From Haematobacter missouriensis (lineage in GTDB: Bacteria > Pseudomonadota > Alphaproteobacteria > Rhodobacterales > Rhodobacteraceae): a DNA stretch of 64,000 nucleotides. Position 1 is the stretch's first letter. Every line of letters starts with the position of its first letter. The notes under the pieces were generated by a model. The model made no database searches, was not told the origin of the DNA, and was given only the letters and a program-made list of their open reading frames with translations. A program made the position numbers and the translations under genes. Shown here piece by piece: positions 7,435 through 15,082 of the stretch. Location: the NCBI RefSeq assembly GCF_000740775.1, contig NZ_JFGS01000017.1, forward strand, positions 1 through 64,000, given 5' to 3'.

Positions 7435-8783
7435 CCTCCCACTGCCTTTCTGAACTCCGCCTCCCAGAGCGCCTTTCCTGCCTCGTCCGGCAATTCTGGA
7501 TCCTCGTCTGCTGGCGCCTCGGGGGCCGGCAGGGCGAAAGGTTGCGCCTCCGACTGATCGATCAGCATCTGGTCCCGTGCGTTGATTGCGGCGATGCTGT
7601 GATCCTGCTCCTGCATGTAGACCGTATCGCCACCTGTGATCGGAGGAGCATCAAGCCGCTTCCGGCGTTCGTCCAGCGTCAGCACGTTCTTGCTCCGCTC
7701 GATCACTTCCATCTGCGCCACGCTGTCCATGCGCAGCAACCCGTCCGTGTCGAACTCCACGCCCATACTCACGCCGTCCAGAGACAGCCCTTCGTCAAGG
7801 CACGCCTCGGCGTCCTCGATCAGCTTTTGCAGCGCACGGGAATAGTATTCGACGTTCAGCGCCTGGACGTTGGACGCGACCGGCGTCTGCTCCAGACCGA
7901 TCTTGTAGGGAGGGATGTGGAACGTGCGTGCGATAACCTCGTCAGACCACTTCAACTGATCCACAAGTTGCGCATCGACCGCGGTCATCCCCAGCGGCTC
8001 GAATTTCAGTCCATCCCCGACAACAGCTATCTTGCCCGCCCCGCTGCCGGTGTAATCCGTCTCCCAGTGCGACTTGAGCCGGGTCGCCGTCGCGTCGCTG
8101 ATCGGACCGGGGGCAATCAGGATGCCACTCGGCATCGACCTGTTCCGAAAGAATAGCGTGGAGCCGTTGGCTATCTGGTAGCCTTGCATCGCCGCCAGAC
8201 CGGCCGCGAAGATCGGCGATAGTCCCACCAGAGGGTGAAACAGGCAATTGTATCGGTCGTGAATGACCTCGGACGCCGGAACCGTGATCGCCTCGACCGA
8301 GGCTGTAAGCGTGTCCGGCTGCAATTCGTAATAGACCGAGCCGTCGTCAGACACGAGCGGCTTAACCCGGTTAGGGTCCAGCACGTAGAGCGCCGTGACC
8401 ACACCGCGATTGTCTCGCTGCTTCAGGACGAAGGTATTGCCGCGAGACAGCTTGGACAGGATCCAGCTTTCAACGAACTGCCCGCGCGTCTGGTAGCGGT
8501 TCGGCTTTCGAAGCACGGGAGAATATGCGTTATTGCGCGTCTCCTGCCATACCCCAGACGTAGCGTATTCCATGAGCTTGATCCGAAGCTTGCTGATATC
8601 GCCCGCGATCAGAGTCATGCAGGCAAAGATCGTCGGATTCGACAGAACCGTATCGACCTTCACCTCGGCATTCTGTTGCCATCCTCCCGTAAACGGCTCG
8701 CGGATCAGCGGAAACCACCCACGGTTATCCGTGACAGGCGAAAGAGACTTCCGCGTGATGGTCAGCCCGAACAAACGCATCAC
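7431..8783 (-). CDS. Phage portal protein (HK97 gp3 family)
   Basis: A 450-residue portal protein of the HK97 family. Seen are the N-terminal 'VLSNPTIFACMTLIAGDISKLRIKL', the 'RKPNRYQTRGQFVESWI' block, the 'LFFRNRSMPSGIL' region and the 'FHIPPYKIGLE' clamp-region motif, all standard for the family. The C-terminus is acidic and Pro-rich. It forms the dodecameric ring through which DNA enters and leaves. It lies downstream of the capsid gene rather than upstream as in most HK97-like phages. Two adjacent ATGs (8783 and 8780) are possible starts. Confidence 0.94.
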   Translation of the reverse strand: MMRLFGLTITRKSLSPVTDNRGWFPLIREPFTGGWQQNAEVKVDTVLSNPTIFACMTLIAGDISKLRIKLMEYATSGVWQETRNNAYSPVLRKPNRYQTRGQFVESWILSKLSRGNTFVLKQRDNRGVVTALYVLDPNRVKPLVSDDGSVYYELQPDTLTASVEAITVPASEVIHDRYNCLFHPLVGLSPIFAAGLAAMQGYQIANGSTLFFRNRSMPSGILIAPGPISDATATRLKSHWETDYTGSGAGKIAVVGDGLKFEPLGMTAVDAQLVDQLKWSDEVIARTFHIPPYKIGLEQTPVASNVQALNVEYYSRALQKLIEDAEACLDEGLSLDGVSMGVEFDTDGLLRMDSVAQMEVIERSKNVLTLDERRKRLDAPPITGGDTVYMQEQDHSIAAINARDQMLIDQSEAQPFALPAPEAPADEDPELPDEAGKALWEAEFRKAVGG

Positions 8784-9031
8784 TTCGCCTCTGCGATCTT
8801 GGCCTTGAGGGTGTCAGCATCCCACCCGTAGAACGGCTTCTTGCCGATAACGGCGAGATATTCGGCACGGAGCTGCGGCAGTTCGTCGGCGATGACTTCC
8901 TTCGTCAAGTAACGGGCGCTGCCGAGCCGCACGAGAACATCTGCGTCACGCGCCGAAGCAGTGAACGCGACACCCGACGCCATCGACTTGTTCGCGTATC
9001 GCAGAGGCTTGGTCGTGATCAGATTTTTCAT
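8780..9031 (-). CDS. Small phage protein between capsid and portal
   Basis: An 83-residue protein starting MKNLITTKPLRYANKSMASG at 9031, with AAGG eight bases upstream. The body 'ADVLVRLGSARYL' and the end 'YGWDADTLKAKIAEAK' match a pattern common in short capsid-adjacent phage proteins: an N-terminal beta segment, then a C-terminal LEM/HeH-like helix-extension-helix. Its stop overlaps the portal start. Function unknown; an accessory head protein is possible. Confidence 0.7.
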   Translation of the reverse strand: MKNLITTKPLRYANKSMASGVAFTASARDADVLVRLGSARYLTKEVIADELPQLRAEYLAVIGKKPFYGWDADTLKAKIAEAK

Positions 9032-9089
9032 CGGGCCACCTTCTGGAGGGGAAGGCCGGGCAGTCACCCGCCCGGCCGACTGTCTTGCC

Positions 9090-11018
9090 TTACGGCTCGA
9101 CGGGGGCGCCCCACGCAACGCCCGTGAGATAGGCCACAGACGACGTGCGACGACGCGCCCAGTTGATGGTGCGCTCAGCGCGGAAAGCCACGCTGTTGGT
9201 CTGGAACATGGACACGACCGAGGTCGCCGTGGGAACGTCCGATGCCATGGTAGGTGCGTCGTCCATCTGAAGCGAAGCTTCGCGGCTCATGTCCACCGCA
9301 ATGCCGCCGTCGTCCGCGAGATAGATGTCGCTGGCATTCGCGAGGATTACGATGTCGGCATCCACGTATTCCGACACGATCACCGGCATGCCGAACAGCG
9401 TGCCGCCCGTCATAGTGATGTCGGGGAACTCCGGCGCCCCTAGCGGCGACCGCATCAGCGACAGCGATAGAGCGCGGGTAGCAGACATGATCCAGACGCC
9501 GGTGGTAGGCGCATTGTTCGCCGCGATGAAGGCGCCCATGAGGGCTTGGAAGTCGGCCCGCACATCATCAGCCGTGGTGCCGTTCGACGGGATAGCCGTA
9601 GCGCCGTTGGTGATCGACTGAGGAGAGACGTTCGCCACAGCCGCCTTGGCCGGATCCACGAAGTCGATGTCCAGCCGCTCGCGCAACGCCGCCGCGAGAG
9701 AATCCCGCACGATGGCCTCCGCCGCAGGGCTGGAGTCACGGAGAACCTCTTCCGTTACCACCGCAATGTTGGCAACCTTGGTCGGGTCCAGCACGCGACG
9801 CTCGAAGTCGAACTTGGTCAGGGGCTTCGCCTTGCCCTGCCCGACCCAGTACCCCGCACCGCCGGAGGTCTGACCAATCAGGGGGACGCGGAACGGGACG
9901 CGACGGAGCGATGGGACGCCAGCCGCACCGAAACGACCGAGGATGGTCTGTGGACGAAGATATTCCAGGAAGTCGGCGAATGCGCTCCCTTGTTCTCCCA
10001 CCAGAGGACCAGCCCACGTCGCGCCGGTGGTCGTCCCGGCGGGAACCGCAGCCTTGACCAGCATCCCGTATTCCGCGGAATCCTCGCCGTAGAGCATCTT
10101 CGCGATGTGGCGGGGGCTTTCGCCGTCCAGCTTCGAGATCGCCTTGATCTTCGCCAGCCGGGCGAAGCCGATACCGGCATCGAGCTTGGGAGCCTTCACC
10201 GTCACGGGAGCAAGCCCACCACGGACGTTGGAACCGGTCTCGATCGACTTCCCGCCCTCGACAGCAACGGCCTTGGAAACGGCCAGCCGCTCCATGGAGC
10301 GAAGGCGTTTCAGGTCTCCGTCGATCTGGCCGATCTCGGATTCCAGCGTGTCGAATTCCTCCTGTTCGGAGGCGTCCGTGGAGCGCCCCTCCGTCATCGA
10401 CTTCGACATCACTTCTTCCATGCGCGCGGTGTTGGCCTGGCGCTTGGCCTCAAGAGCAGCAATTTGCTCGGCATAGGTTTTCATGGTTTTGCCCTCCTTG
10501 GGCACCAAAGACACAGTTTTGGGGTGCCCCTCGACGGAGGGCGCGATATTGCCGGTCTGGCCAGACGAGGCCCCGGCGAATTGCTTGACGGTCAGGATCG
10601 TGGCTTCCGCGTTCGCCGGGACGACCACGGCAGAAAGCTCCAGCCACTCCCATTTCGTGAACTTGCGGCCCCAGGATCGCGGAATTTCCTCCGCCTCGAT
10701 CCCACGGAAACCGATGGACAGCCCGCGAACCAGACCAGCCTTGATCTTCGACCAGATGGCATCGACGTCCGACAAGCCCTTGGCTATGGACGCCTCGATC
10801 TCGATCCCGGATTTCGTGACCTTCGCCTTGACCACATGCCCGATAGGCTGAGAGTGGTCGTGCTGATAAAGCAGCGGGATGGGCAGCTTGAACGTCGCCC
10901 CCTCCGGAATAACCACATCGTCCGCCCGGTCAGGCGTCGGCGTGCTGGCAATGCCGGTGATGATGCGCGCATCTTCGTCCACCGCCTTGATGGCGATGGT
11001 GGAATACATCCGGTCCAT
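9090..11018 (-). CDS. Fused prohead protease and major capsid protein
   Basis: One uninterrupted 642-residue frame carries two normally separate proteins. Residues 1 to about 178 are an HK97-type prohead protease (S78-like): candidate catalytic His at 53/55 in YQHDHSQPIG and Ser101 in GLSIGF. Residues 179-642 are an HK97-fold major capsid protein with an N-terminal scaffold-like coiled coil (179 to about 250), 'VGQGKAKPLTKFDFERRVLDPTKVA' elements and a C-terminal 'VAFRAERTINWARRR'. The start at 11018 has GGAGGT five bases upstream. An excellent internal start with its own ribosome site occurs at residue 179, so separate capsid protein can probably also be made. Confidence 0.92.
   Translation of the reverse strand: MDRMYSTIAIKAVDEDARIITGIASTPTPDRADDVVIPEGATFKLPIPLLYQHDHSQPIGHVVKAKVTKSGIEIEASIAKGLSDVDAIWSKIKAGLVRGLSIGFRGIEAEEIPRSWGRKFTKWEWLELSAVVVPANAEATILTVKQFAGASSGQTGNIAPSVEGHPKTVSLVPKEGKTMKTYAEQIAALEAKRQANTARMEEVMSKSMTEGRSTDASEQEEFDTLESEIGQIDGDLKRLRSMERLAVSKAVAVEGGKSIETGSNVRGGLAPVTVKAPKLDAGIGFARLAKIKAISKLDGESPRHIAKMLYGEDSAEYGMLVKAAVPAGTTTGATWAGPLVGEQGSAFADFLEYLRPQTILGRFGAAGVPSLRRVPFRVPLIGQTSGGAGYWVGQGKAKPLTKFDFERRVLDPTKVANIAVVTEEVLRDSSPAAEAIVRDSLAAALRERLDIDFVDPAKAAVANVSPQSITNGATAIPSNGTTADDVRADFQALMGAFIAANNAPTTGVWIMSATRALSLSLMRSPLGAPEFPDITMTGGTLFGMPVIVSEYVDADIVILANASDIYLADDGGIAVDMSREASLQMDDAPTMASDVPTATSVVSMFQTNSVAFRAERTINWARRRTSSVAYLTGVAWGAPVEP
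10484..10499 (-). promoter_or_regulatory. Internal ribosome binding site and start for capsid protein
   Basis: Inside the fused frame, AAGGAGGG (minus strand, 10499-10492) stands seven bases before an in-frame ATG (10484-10482) that begins MKTYAEQIAALEAKRQ. This is exactly where a stand-alone major capsid protein would start with its scaffold-like domain. Initiation here would give a 464-residue capsid protein besides the full fusion. The signal is seen directly; its use is inferred. Confidence 0.7.
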
Positions 11019-11029
11019 GAGGACCTCCC

Positions 11030-11422
11030 TTAGACAAATACCATGCGATATTCCGGCGCCCGCTTCGCTTCCGGGTTGCGGACCATCACTGTCACCGCGT
11101 TGAACAGCGCCATGGCCGGATCGATCTTCGCATCCCCGGCATTCTGCTTCGTCGCCCGGATAGCTGTGGCGGTCGGCTCTATCTTGATATTTCCGACACA
11201 CCACGCCATCAGCGCTGATGCATCGTGTTTCAGCGTGCCGTTTGCCAGCTTCCGTTCTGCCGTCTTGATCGCGTTCATCATCGCGTAGCCCTGCGGCGAC
11301 CCGATCAGCAGACCTTCCTCTTGCGTCACCCCGATTTCGGCAAGTGCCTCGATCAGTTCGCCAAGCCCCGCCGGGTCAACTGACACCGAGGCAAGAATGC
11401 CGCGCTCCTTCACCTCGCCCAC
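11030..11422 (-). pseudogene. terL: Terminase large subunit, C-terminal part (separated by frameshift)
   Basis: This frame holds the end of the large terminase nuclease domain: 'SVDPAGLGELIEAL' with the probable second catalytic Asp, 'GYAMMNAIKTAERKL', 'HDASALMAWCVGN' and 'KIDPAMALFNAV' with the third acidic residue. In HK97-like terminases these belong to one chain with the upstream gene. In the same frame, DELEDISEIVGV precedes residue 1 and would join smoothly to the upstream 'GDLTTLG'. A GTG at 11422 shares its first base with the upstream TAG stop, so reinitiation could produce this part separately. Most simply it is one gene broken by a missing G. Confidence 0.85.
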
Positions 11423-12693
11423 TACGCCAACAATCTCGGAGATGTCCTCCAGCTCGTCCCCAACGTGGTAAGGTCGCCGTCAGCTTCGAACCCCTCAAGC
11501 TTGGTCGCGATGGACTTCCGAAGGGTGAGCACGCCGCGGTGACACCACGCATGGCTCCATGACAGCCAGTCTCGCGATCCCTTCTCCCGGCCCAAGACGG
11601 ACAGGCCGAACAGGTCATCAAGACCGCCGCCGTCAATCCCGATCACGACGACCTCTGAACGATCCAGAAGATCGTCCAGCGTCATCTTGGACCCGCGCCG
11701 CGACCAGTAATCAGCCCCCGGCCAGCGATTGGCCCGGAGGTTCATGCCGATCTCAATATTCAGATGCTTGGCTAAGAACGTGGCCCGCGTCTCCGCGCCC
11801 TTTGCCAGCTCCTTACCCATCTCCCGCTCAAGCCACTCCCGCGATACGGACCGGCCCATGTTGGGGTTGGTGACGTAGAAATTCTCCGGCTTGAGGTAAT
11901 CCCCGGCGTCGATCATCGCCTGCGGGAATTCATAGATCACCGGCAGGAAGCGGTTATCCTCGATCTTCCCGTCCCGCACGTCACGGGCATAGTCCAGCTT
12001 GTCTTTGAATACCCCGGCAGGCGGCGCGTCGCTCTGCGTCGTCAGGTAGATGATGAACCCCTCGGGCCGAGAAACCAGACCGCCCGTCGCCTCCCTCAGC
12101 ATGGCATCCGCGTTTGGCCGCTTTCCAAACACCCAAAGTTCATCGATCAGAATGCGGCCCGACTTCTTCCCCGAAACCGTGTCCGTATCTGCCGCCACGA
12201 CCTTGAGCGATGCTTTCGTAACCCGGTGCGTGATCGTCCGAACGTGGTCCTGAACGTGCATCAGGGCTTCTAATTCCGGGTCCGCCCTCACCATCGCTGC
12301 CGCAGGCTTGTAGCTGTTTCCCGCCACCTCGATCGTCGGCGCCAGGATCAGCAGTTCCTCTTCCTCACGCCAACCAACGATCAGCGCCGTGAGCATGATG
12401 CCCGCCGCCAACGTGGACTTGCTGTTCTTCTTCGATATCGCCAGCAGGAACTCGGAAATCATCTGCTTGCCCGTCTCCGGATCATTTGCCCCGAAGATGG
12501 CCGCCACGAAGTCGAACACCCACTGCTCGCAGACCTCTCCGAAGGTTGGCTTGCCCGGCATATCGGCCACCCGGAGTGCCATGAACACGCTCAGCGCATA
12601 GTCAGCTTCGCCGGGGAACAGCGGCGCCGGAATCAGGCTCTCGCTTGCAACGATCCTCCGTTCCCAATCCGGGCAGGCCGTCGACCAGTCCAT
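11422..12693 (-). CDS. terL: Terminase large subunit, N-terminal ATPase and start of nuclease (frameshifted)
   Basis: A 423-residue chain with the ATPase motor of an HK97-type large terminase: Walker A-like SKKNSKST at residues 87-94 and Walker B ILIDE at 181-185. It then enters the RNase H-like nuclease with the first catalytic Asp in 'VVVIGIDGGGLDD' (about Asp354). After 'FEADGDLTTLG' the frame leaves the family sequence and stops within 11 residues. The correct continuation is found in the -1 frame, so one base is missing at a run of four G (11461-11458). The protein powers DNA packaging and cuts the genome; as read here the nuclease is incomplete. Confidence 0.88.
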   Translation of the reverse strand: MDWSTACPDWERRIVASESLIPAPLFPGEADYALSVFMALRVADMPGKPTFGEVCEQWVFDFVAAIFGANDPETGKQMISEFLLAISKKNSKSTLAAGIMLTALIVGWREEEELLILAPTIEVAGNSYKPAAAMVRADPELEALMHVQDHVRTITHRVTKASLKVVAADTDTVSGKKSGRILIDELWVFGKRPNADAMLREATGGLVSRPEGFIIYLTTQSDAPPAGVFKDKLDYARDVRDGKIEDNRFLPVIYEFPQAMIDAGDYLKPENFYVTNPNMGRSVSREWLEREMGKELAKGAETRATFLAKHLNIEIGMNLRANRWPGADYWSRRGSKMTLDDLLDRSEVVVIGIDGGGLDDLFGLSVLGREKGSRDWLSWSHAWCHRGVLTLRKSIATKLEGFEADGDLTTLGTSWRTSPRLLA

Positions 12694-13022
12694 CAGTCGT
12701 TATTGACCGCCAGACGCGGACCACCACGCGGAGAGAACTTGCCAGCCGCCTTTTCAGCCGCCGCCTGTTTTTGCTCCTTCTTGCCGGGGGCAATGTCGGA
12801 CGCCCGCACGTGAACGAAGGGTGCCGCGGCCATTGCCATCCGGTCGCGCCGGGATGGATCGGCCTCATCGTCGTTCATCACGTCAAGCATGTATTCGAGA
12901 GGCGTCATCCCACCGAGAGATTTGCGCGGTTTGTGGGCCGCTGCGTCGTTCATCATTGCAGGGGGCTTCCCGGCTTCCTTCTTCGGACGCCCCGCCCCCG
13001 CACGGTATCCACCACGGGCCAT
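12693..13022 (-). CDS. terS: Terminase small subunit
   Basis: A 109-residue protein starting MARGGYRAGAGRPKKEAGKP. The opening 'GGYRAGAGRPKK' is the AT-hook-like, DNA-binding start typical of many small terminases, followed by 'MTPLEYMLDVMNDDEADPSRRDRMAMAAAPFVH', a block characteristic of this family in alphaproteobacterial phages. It recognises the packaging site on concatemeric DNA and loads the large subunit. Its ATG lies just after a set of short repeats that could be its binding site, and its stop overlaps the terL start. Confidence 0.85.
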   Translation of the reverse strand: MARGGYRAGAGRPKKEAGKPPAMMNDAAAHKPRKSLGGMTPLEYMLDVMNDDEADPSRRDRMAMAAAPFVHVRASDIAPGKKEQKQAAAEKAAGKFSPRGGPRLAVNND

Positions 13023-13078
13023 TTTGATGCCTTTGATTGTTTGATTACGGGTTTGATTACCGACAGGCGAAATCAAAC
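13021..13078. repeat. TTTGATT repeats upstream of terS, possible packaging site
   Basis: In 58 bases there are three direct copies of [G/C]TTTGATT (13031-13038, 13039-13046, 13051-13058), a partial copy at 13021-13028 and an inverted copy AATCAAAC at 13071-13078. They sit directly upstream of the small terminase gene, the usual place for cos or terminase-binding sites in HK97-like phages, and an HNH endonuclease gene is nearby. Repeats are seen; binding and cleavage are inferred. They could instead be an operator. Confidence 0.45.
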
Positions 13079-13159
13079 TGCCGGGTTTAATCTGCGAATG
13101 AGTGGGGCGCGGGTTGTCAGGGGCATCCGGATTCGCGGCCTTGACCACCCCCCCCCGGC

Positions 13160-13396
13160 TCACTTCGGGAGTGGTGGCGCCCGCCCGCAGGAGAACCTGC
13201 CAGCGACCATCTCCCATCCGCTGATCGCGGCGTTCCATGGGTTGGCGCCCTCGTGGTCCAAGTCCCTCCATTGACCCGAGACGCCGCACCTACACCCGAG
13301 GCGGCTCCTGAGCCTGATGATGCCGCAGATTGCGACTTCTGGGGCTGATCCACAGCCGGGGCATGGCGCAACCGGCAAGCGGGGGACGTATCCCAT
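13160..13396 (-). CDS. Lar-like zinc-ribbon protein
   Basis: A 78-residue protein starting MGYVPRLPVAPCPGCGS, ten bases after the HNH gene. Cysteines in CPGC near the N-terminus and C-x-C in 'GCRCGVSG', followed by 'NPWNAAISGWEM', follow the C-x2-C ... C-x-C ... A-x-x-x-WN-x pattern of Lar-type (restriction alleviation) zinc ribbons. Two more such proteins are encoded at 30543-31164. The name comes from enterobacterial phage proteins that modulate type I restriction; here the role is inferred from the motif only. Confidence 0.6.
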   Translation of the reverse strand: MGYVPRLPVAPCPGCGSAPEVAICGIIRLRSRLGCRCGVSGQWRDLDHEGANPWNAAISGWEMVAGRFSCGRAPPLPK

Positions 13397-13406
13397 TACC
13401 TGATCC

Positions 13407-13796
13407 TCACACCGGGTATCCATCCAGCCCCACTCGGCGGGGGCGACGGAGCTTCCCACCCTTCTCGATCGCCTGCTTGTCCCGGTTGTGGCAGGTCTCA
13501 CATAGGCACCAAACGTTGTCTGGGTCCAAGAACAGGGCCATGTCCCCGCGGTGTGGCGTCTTGTGGTCGGCGTGCAGCTTGCTGGTGTCTGTCTCCAGTC
13601 GCCCACACATGCGGCAGATGAAGCTATCACGGACAAGGGTTCGCCAACGCAGACCGTCTGGCTTTCTCCTCCACGCCTGCAGGTCGTAGAGGGATGACCA
13701 GTCAGCCCCAGTGTCTGCACTGACCCGAGGAGGAGCAGCGCGCATCATGGGGGCCAGCTTGGCGACCTTCGGCTTGAGGATGGTGAGCCTCGCCAT
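13407..13796 (-). CDS. HNH endonuclease
   Basis: A 129-residue HNH nuclease: 'DSFICRMCGRLE' and 'CLCETCHNRDKQ' supply two CxxC zinc knuckles around the core 'LHADHKTPHRGD' and 'DPDNVWCLC', with the metal-binding His in ADH and the final HN. In HK97-type phages such a gene next to terS/terL is needed for specific cleavage at cos. It is the first gene of the late operon after the promoter-terminator element at 13981-14054. Confidence 0.9.
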   Translation of the reverse strand: MARLTILKPKVAKLAPMMRAAPPRVSADTGADWSSLYDLQAWRRKPDGLRWRTLVRDSFICRMCGRLETDTSKLHADHKTPHRGDMALFLDPDNVWCLCETCHNRDKQAIEKGGKLRRPRRVGLDGYPV

Positions 13797-14050
13797 CGCA
13801 GATACCCTCCTGCTACCTAGCCGGCCACCGCTGATATTCCCGTCGTCCTACCTTCACGCTAAATCATCGGCCAAGGGCTGCCAACCCTATGCTGACCGTC
13901 TCCGGCAACGTGTTGACCCTTGCGGGCAGGACAGGCTCATGCGGCTGACGGGGTGGCCGTGAAAGGGGCCGGAGCGGGAATAAGAAAAGGGGGCGGACCT
14001 ATGGTCGCACCCCCTCGCGATTATCAAATTACATGCACTCGTCTATCCTG
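13797..14050. other. Gene-free late control region
   Basis: About 250 bases without a convincing gene separate the 199-residue gene from the HNH gene. The right side holds a candidate promoter and a strong hairpin with a T-tract, both oriented leftward (listed separately). The rest, about 13797-13980, would be an untranslated leader for the late transcript. The open frames crossing it have no phage-like features. Confidence 0.6.
13981..14014 (-). terminator. Rho-independent terminator before late genes
   Basis: On the minus strand GGGGGTG(C)GACC-ATA-GGTCCGCCCCC (14014-13989) can pair over 11 base pairs with a single bulged C, and is followed by TTTTCTTA (13988-13981). It lies about 35 bases downstream of the 199-residue gene and right after a candidate promoter. 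Such a promoter-proximal terminator is what a Q-type antiterminator overrides in lambdoid phages. Confidence 0.75.
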
Positions 14051-14054
14051 TCAA
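14026..14054 (-). promoter_or_regulatory. Candidate late promoter
   Basis: Minus strand TTGACA (14054-14049, perfect -35) and TAATTT (14031-14026, weak -10) are separated by 17 bases. The -35 overlaps the stop codon of the 199-residue gene. Transcription would start near 14018, a few bases before the terminator hairpin, giving a short terminated RNA unless antitermination occurs. Promoter boxes are seen; activity is inferred. Confidence 0.5.
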
Positions 14055-14650
14055 CGCCCAGATGACACAAGAGCTTGTAGTCCTTCGCAGATCATGTGCA
14101 CCGGGGCCGCATCGTCCAATACACATGCCCTCTTGATCGCCCATGCTACGCCTGCCGAGCACTTGCGGAGGATGTTCTGATCCGCCTCATGCTGCCTCTT
14201 TGCCTCCATGGCTGCGCGCAGCCGCTCGGGGCGCGATCCTCCCCTCACCTCCCCGTAGCTGATCGCCTGAGGGGTTGGCGCTGGCAGGCCGTGTAGCGCG
14301 GCGTAGCGGATGTATCTCTCGCAGTAGTCTGACCCTGCTGAGAGTTGCTGGTCTGTAATCCTGCCATCTGCCCATAGGCGGCCGATGACGCTGCCTCGGT
14401 GCTGTAGCTTTGCTGCGACCATCTCGTCCTTGCTTACGGGCCTTGCGTCCCTCGTTCTCCATTTCGAAGCGCCTTCGTCATTGGCTGGCTCCTTGAATTT
14501 CACGGCATGGCGTCGCCGCGCCCTAAGCGCTACCTGCATGGGGCCTTCCTCAAAGGCGACCCTCGTAGCGTCTGCTCTGGCCTCCGCGCTGCGAGACGGT
14601 TGTCCGGACGCTGTGCGCTTGACCTTCTTGCGGGGCCTACCTCTCGCCAT
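14051..14650 (-). CDS. Hypothetical protein at the position of a late-gene antiterminator (Q-like)
   Basis: A 199-residue basic protein starting MARGRPRKKVKRTASG. The N-terminus is Arg/Lys-rich; the middle has 'VIGRLWADGRITDQQLSAGSDYCERYIRY' followed by a helical C-terminal part with two Cys. I do not recognise a defined family. It is the last gene of the leftward early operon and directly precedes a promoter and terminator that face the late genes, exactly the position of lambda Q. A role as antiterminator or late activator is therefore likely, though based on context alone. It overlaps the upstream small gene by 14 bases. Confidence 0.7.
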   Translation of the reverse strand: MARGRPRKKVKRTASGQPSRSAEARADATRVAFEEGPMQVALRARRRHAVKFKEPANDEGASKWRTRDARPVSKDEMVAAKLQHRGSVIGRLWADGRITDQQLSAGSDYCERYIRYAALHGLPAPTPQAISYGEVRGGSRPERLRAAMEAKRQHEADQNILRKCSAGVAWAIKRACVLDDAAPVHMICEGLQALVSSGR

Positions 14651-14798
14651 GGATGGCCTCCTCGGTGTCGTCGTCTATGATTGCCGGGTGCCTGACCTGA
14701 TAGCGGTCTGCCTGGTTGTCGGCGCGGCGCTTGGCTTGTTTCTCGCGCTGGTGCTCGCGGCGCTTGCGGTCGCGCTCACGTTGATATTTGCTGGTCAT
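14637..14798 (-). CDS. Small basic hypothetical protein
   Basis: A 53-residue, strongly charged protein (MTSKYQRERDRKRREHQREK...) that looks like one continuous basic helix with an acidic tail (IIDDDTEEA). Its ATG overlaps the stop of the upstream gene (ATGA) and its 3' end overlaps the following gene. Function unknown. Confidence 0.55.
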   Translation of the reverse strand: MTSKYQRERDRKRREHQREKQAKRRADNQADRYQVRHPAIIDDDTEEAIHGER

Positions 14799-15082
14799 CT
14801 GAGCGCCATCAGCCATGCAAAAGAGGTCAGCCCGATGCAAATCTGACAGACTCGGACCATTATATTGTCGCGGTATTCGTCACGCCGCTTAACTGACTGC
14901 TCAAAATTCGCCATGGCGATAAGCATCACATTTCCGGCTTCAATAACCCTCCTTGCCTTTTCCCAGTCATCCAGAAGCCGGAAAAACTCCCCGGCCTCCT
15001 CCTGAGTCATCTCGATAATTTTAGGTCCATCAATCATGCTGTGGACCTTGAGCCGCTGCGCGAGGGTCAGTGGTTCAGCCAT
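14795..15082 (-). CDS. Hypothetical phage protein
   Basis: A 95-residue protein starting MAEPLTLAQRLKVHSMIDGP with a helical N-terminal part and a hydrophobic C-terminal end (VCQICIGLTSFAWLMALR) that might insert in a membrane. Coupled to both neighbours by overlapping start and stop codons. No family recognised. Confidence 0.6.
   Translation of the reverse strand: MAEPLTLAQRLKVHSMIDGPKIIEMTQEEAGEFFRLLDDWEKARRVIEAGNVMLIAMANFEQSVKRRDEYRDNIMVRVCQICIGLTSFAWLMALR

Noticed and set aside
11030-11422. Independent small gene downstream of terminase
   Set aside because: It continues the large terminase nuclease domain in another frame, including expected acidic residues; a broken gene is simpler.
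13711-13962. Plus-strand ORF opposite the HNH gene and late leader
   Set aside because: It mostly mirrors the HNH gene and lacks a ribosome site or protein-like features.
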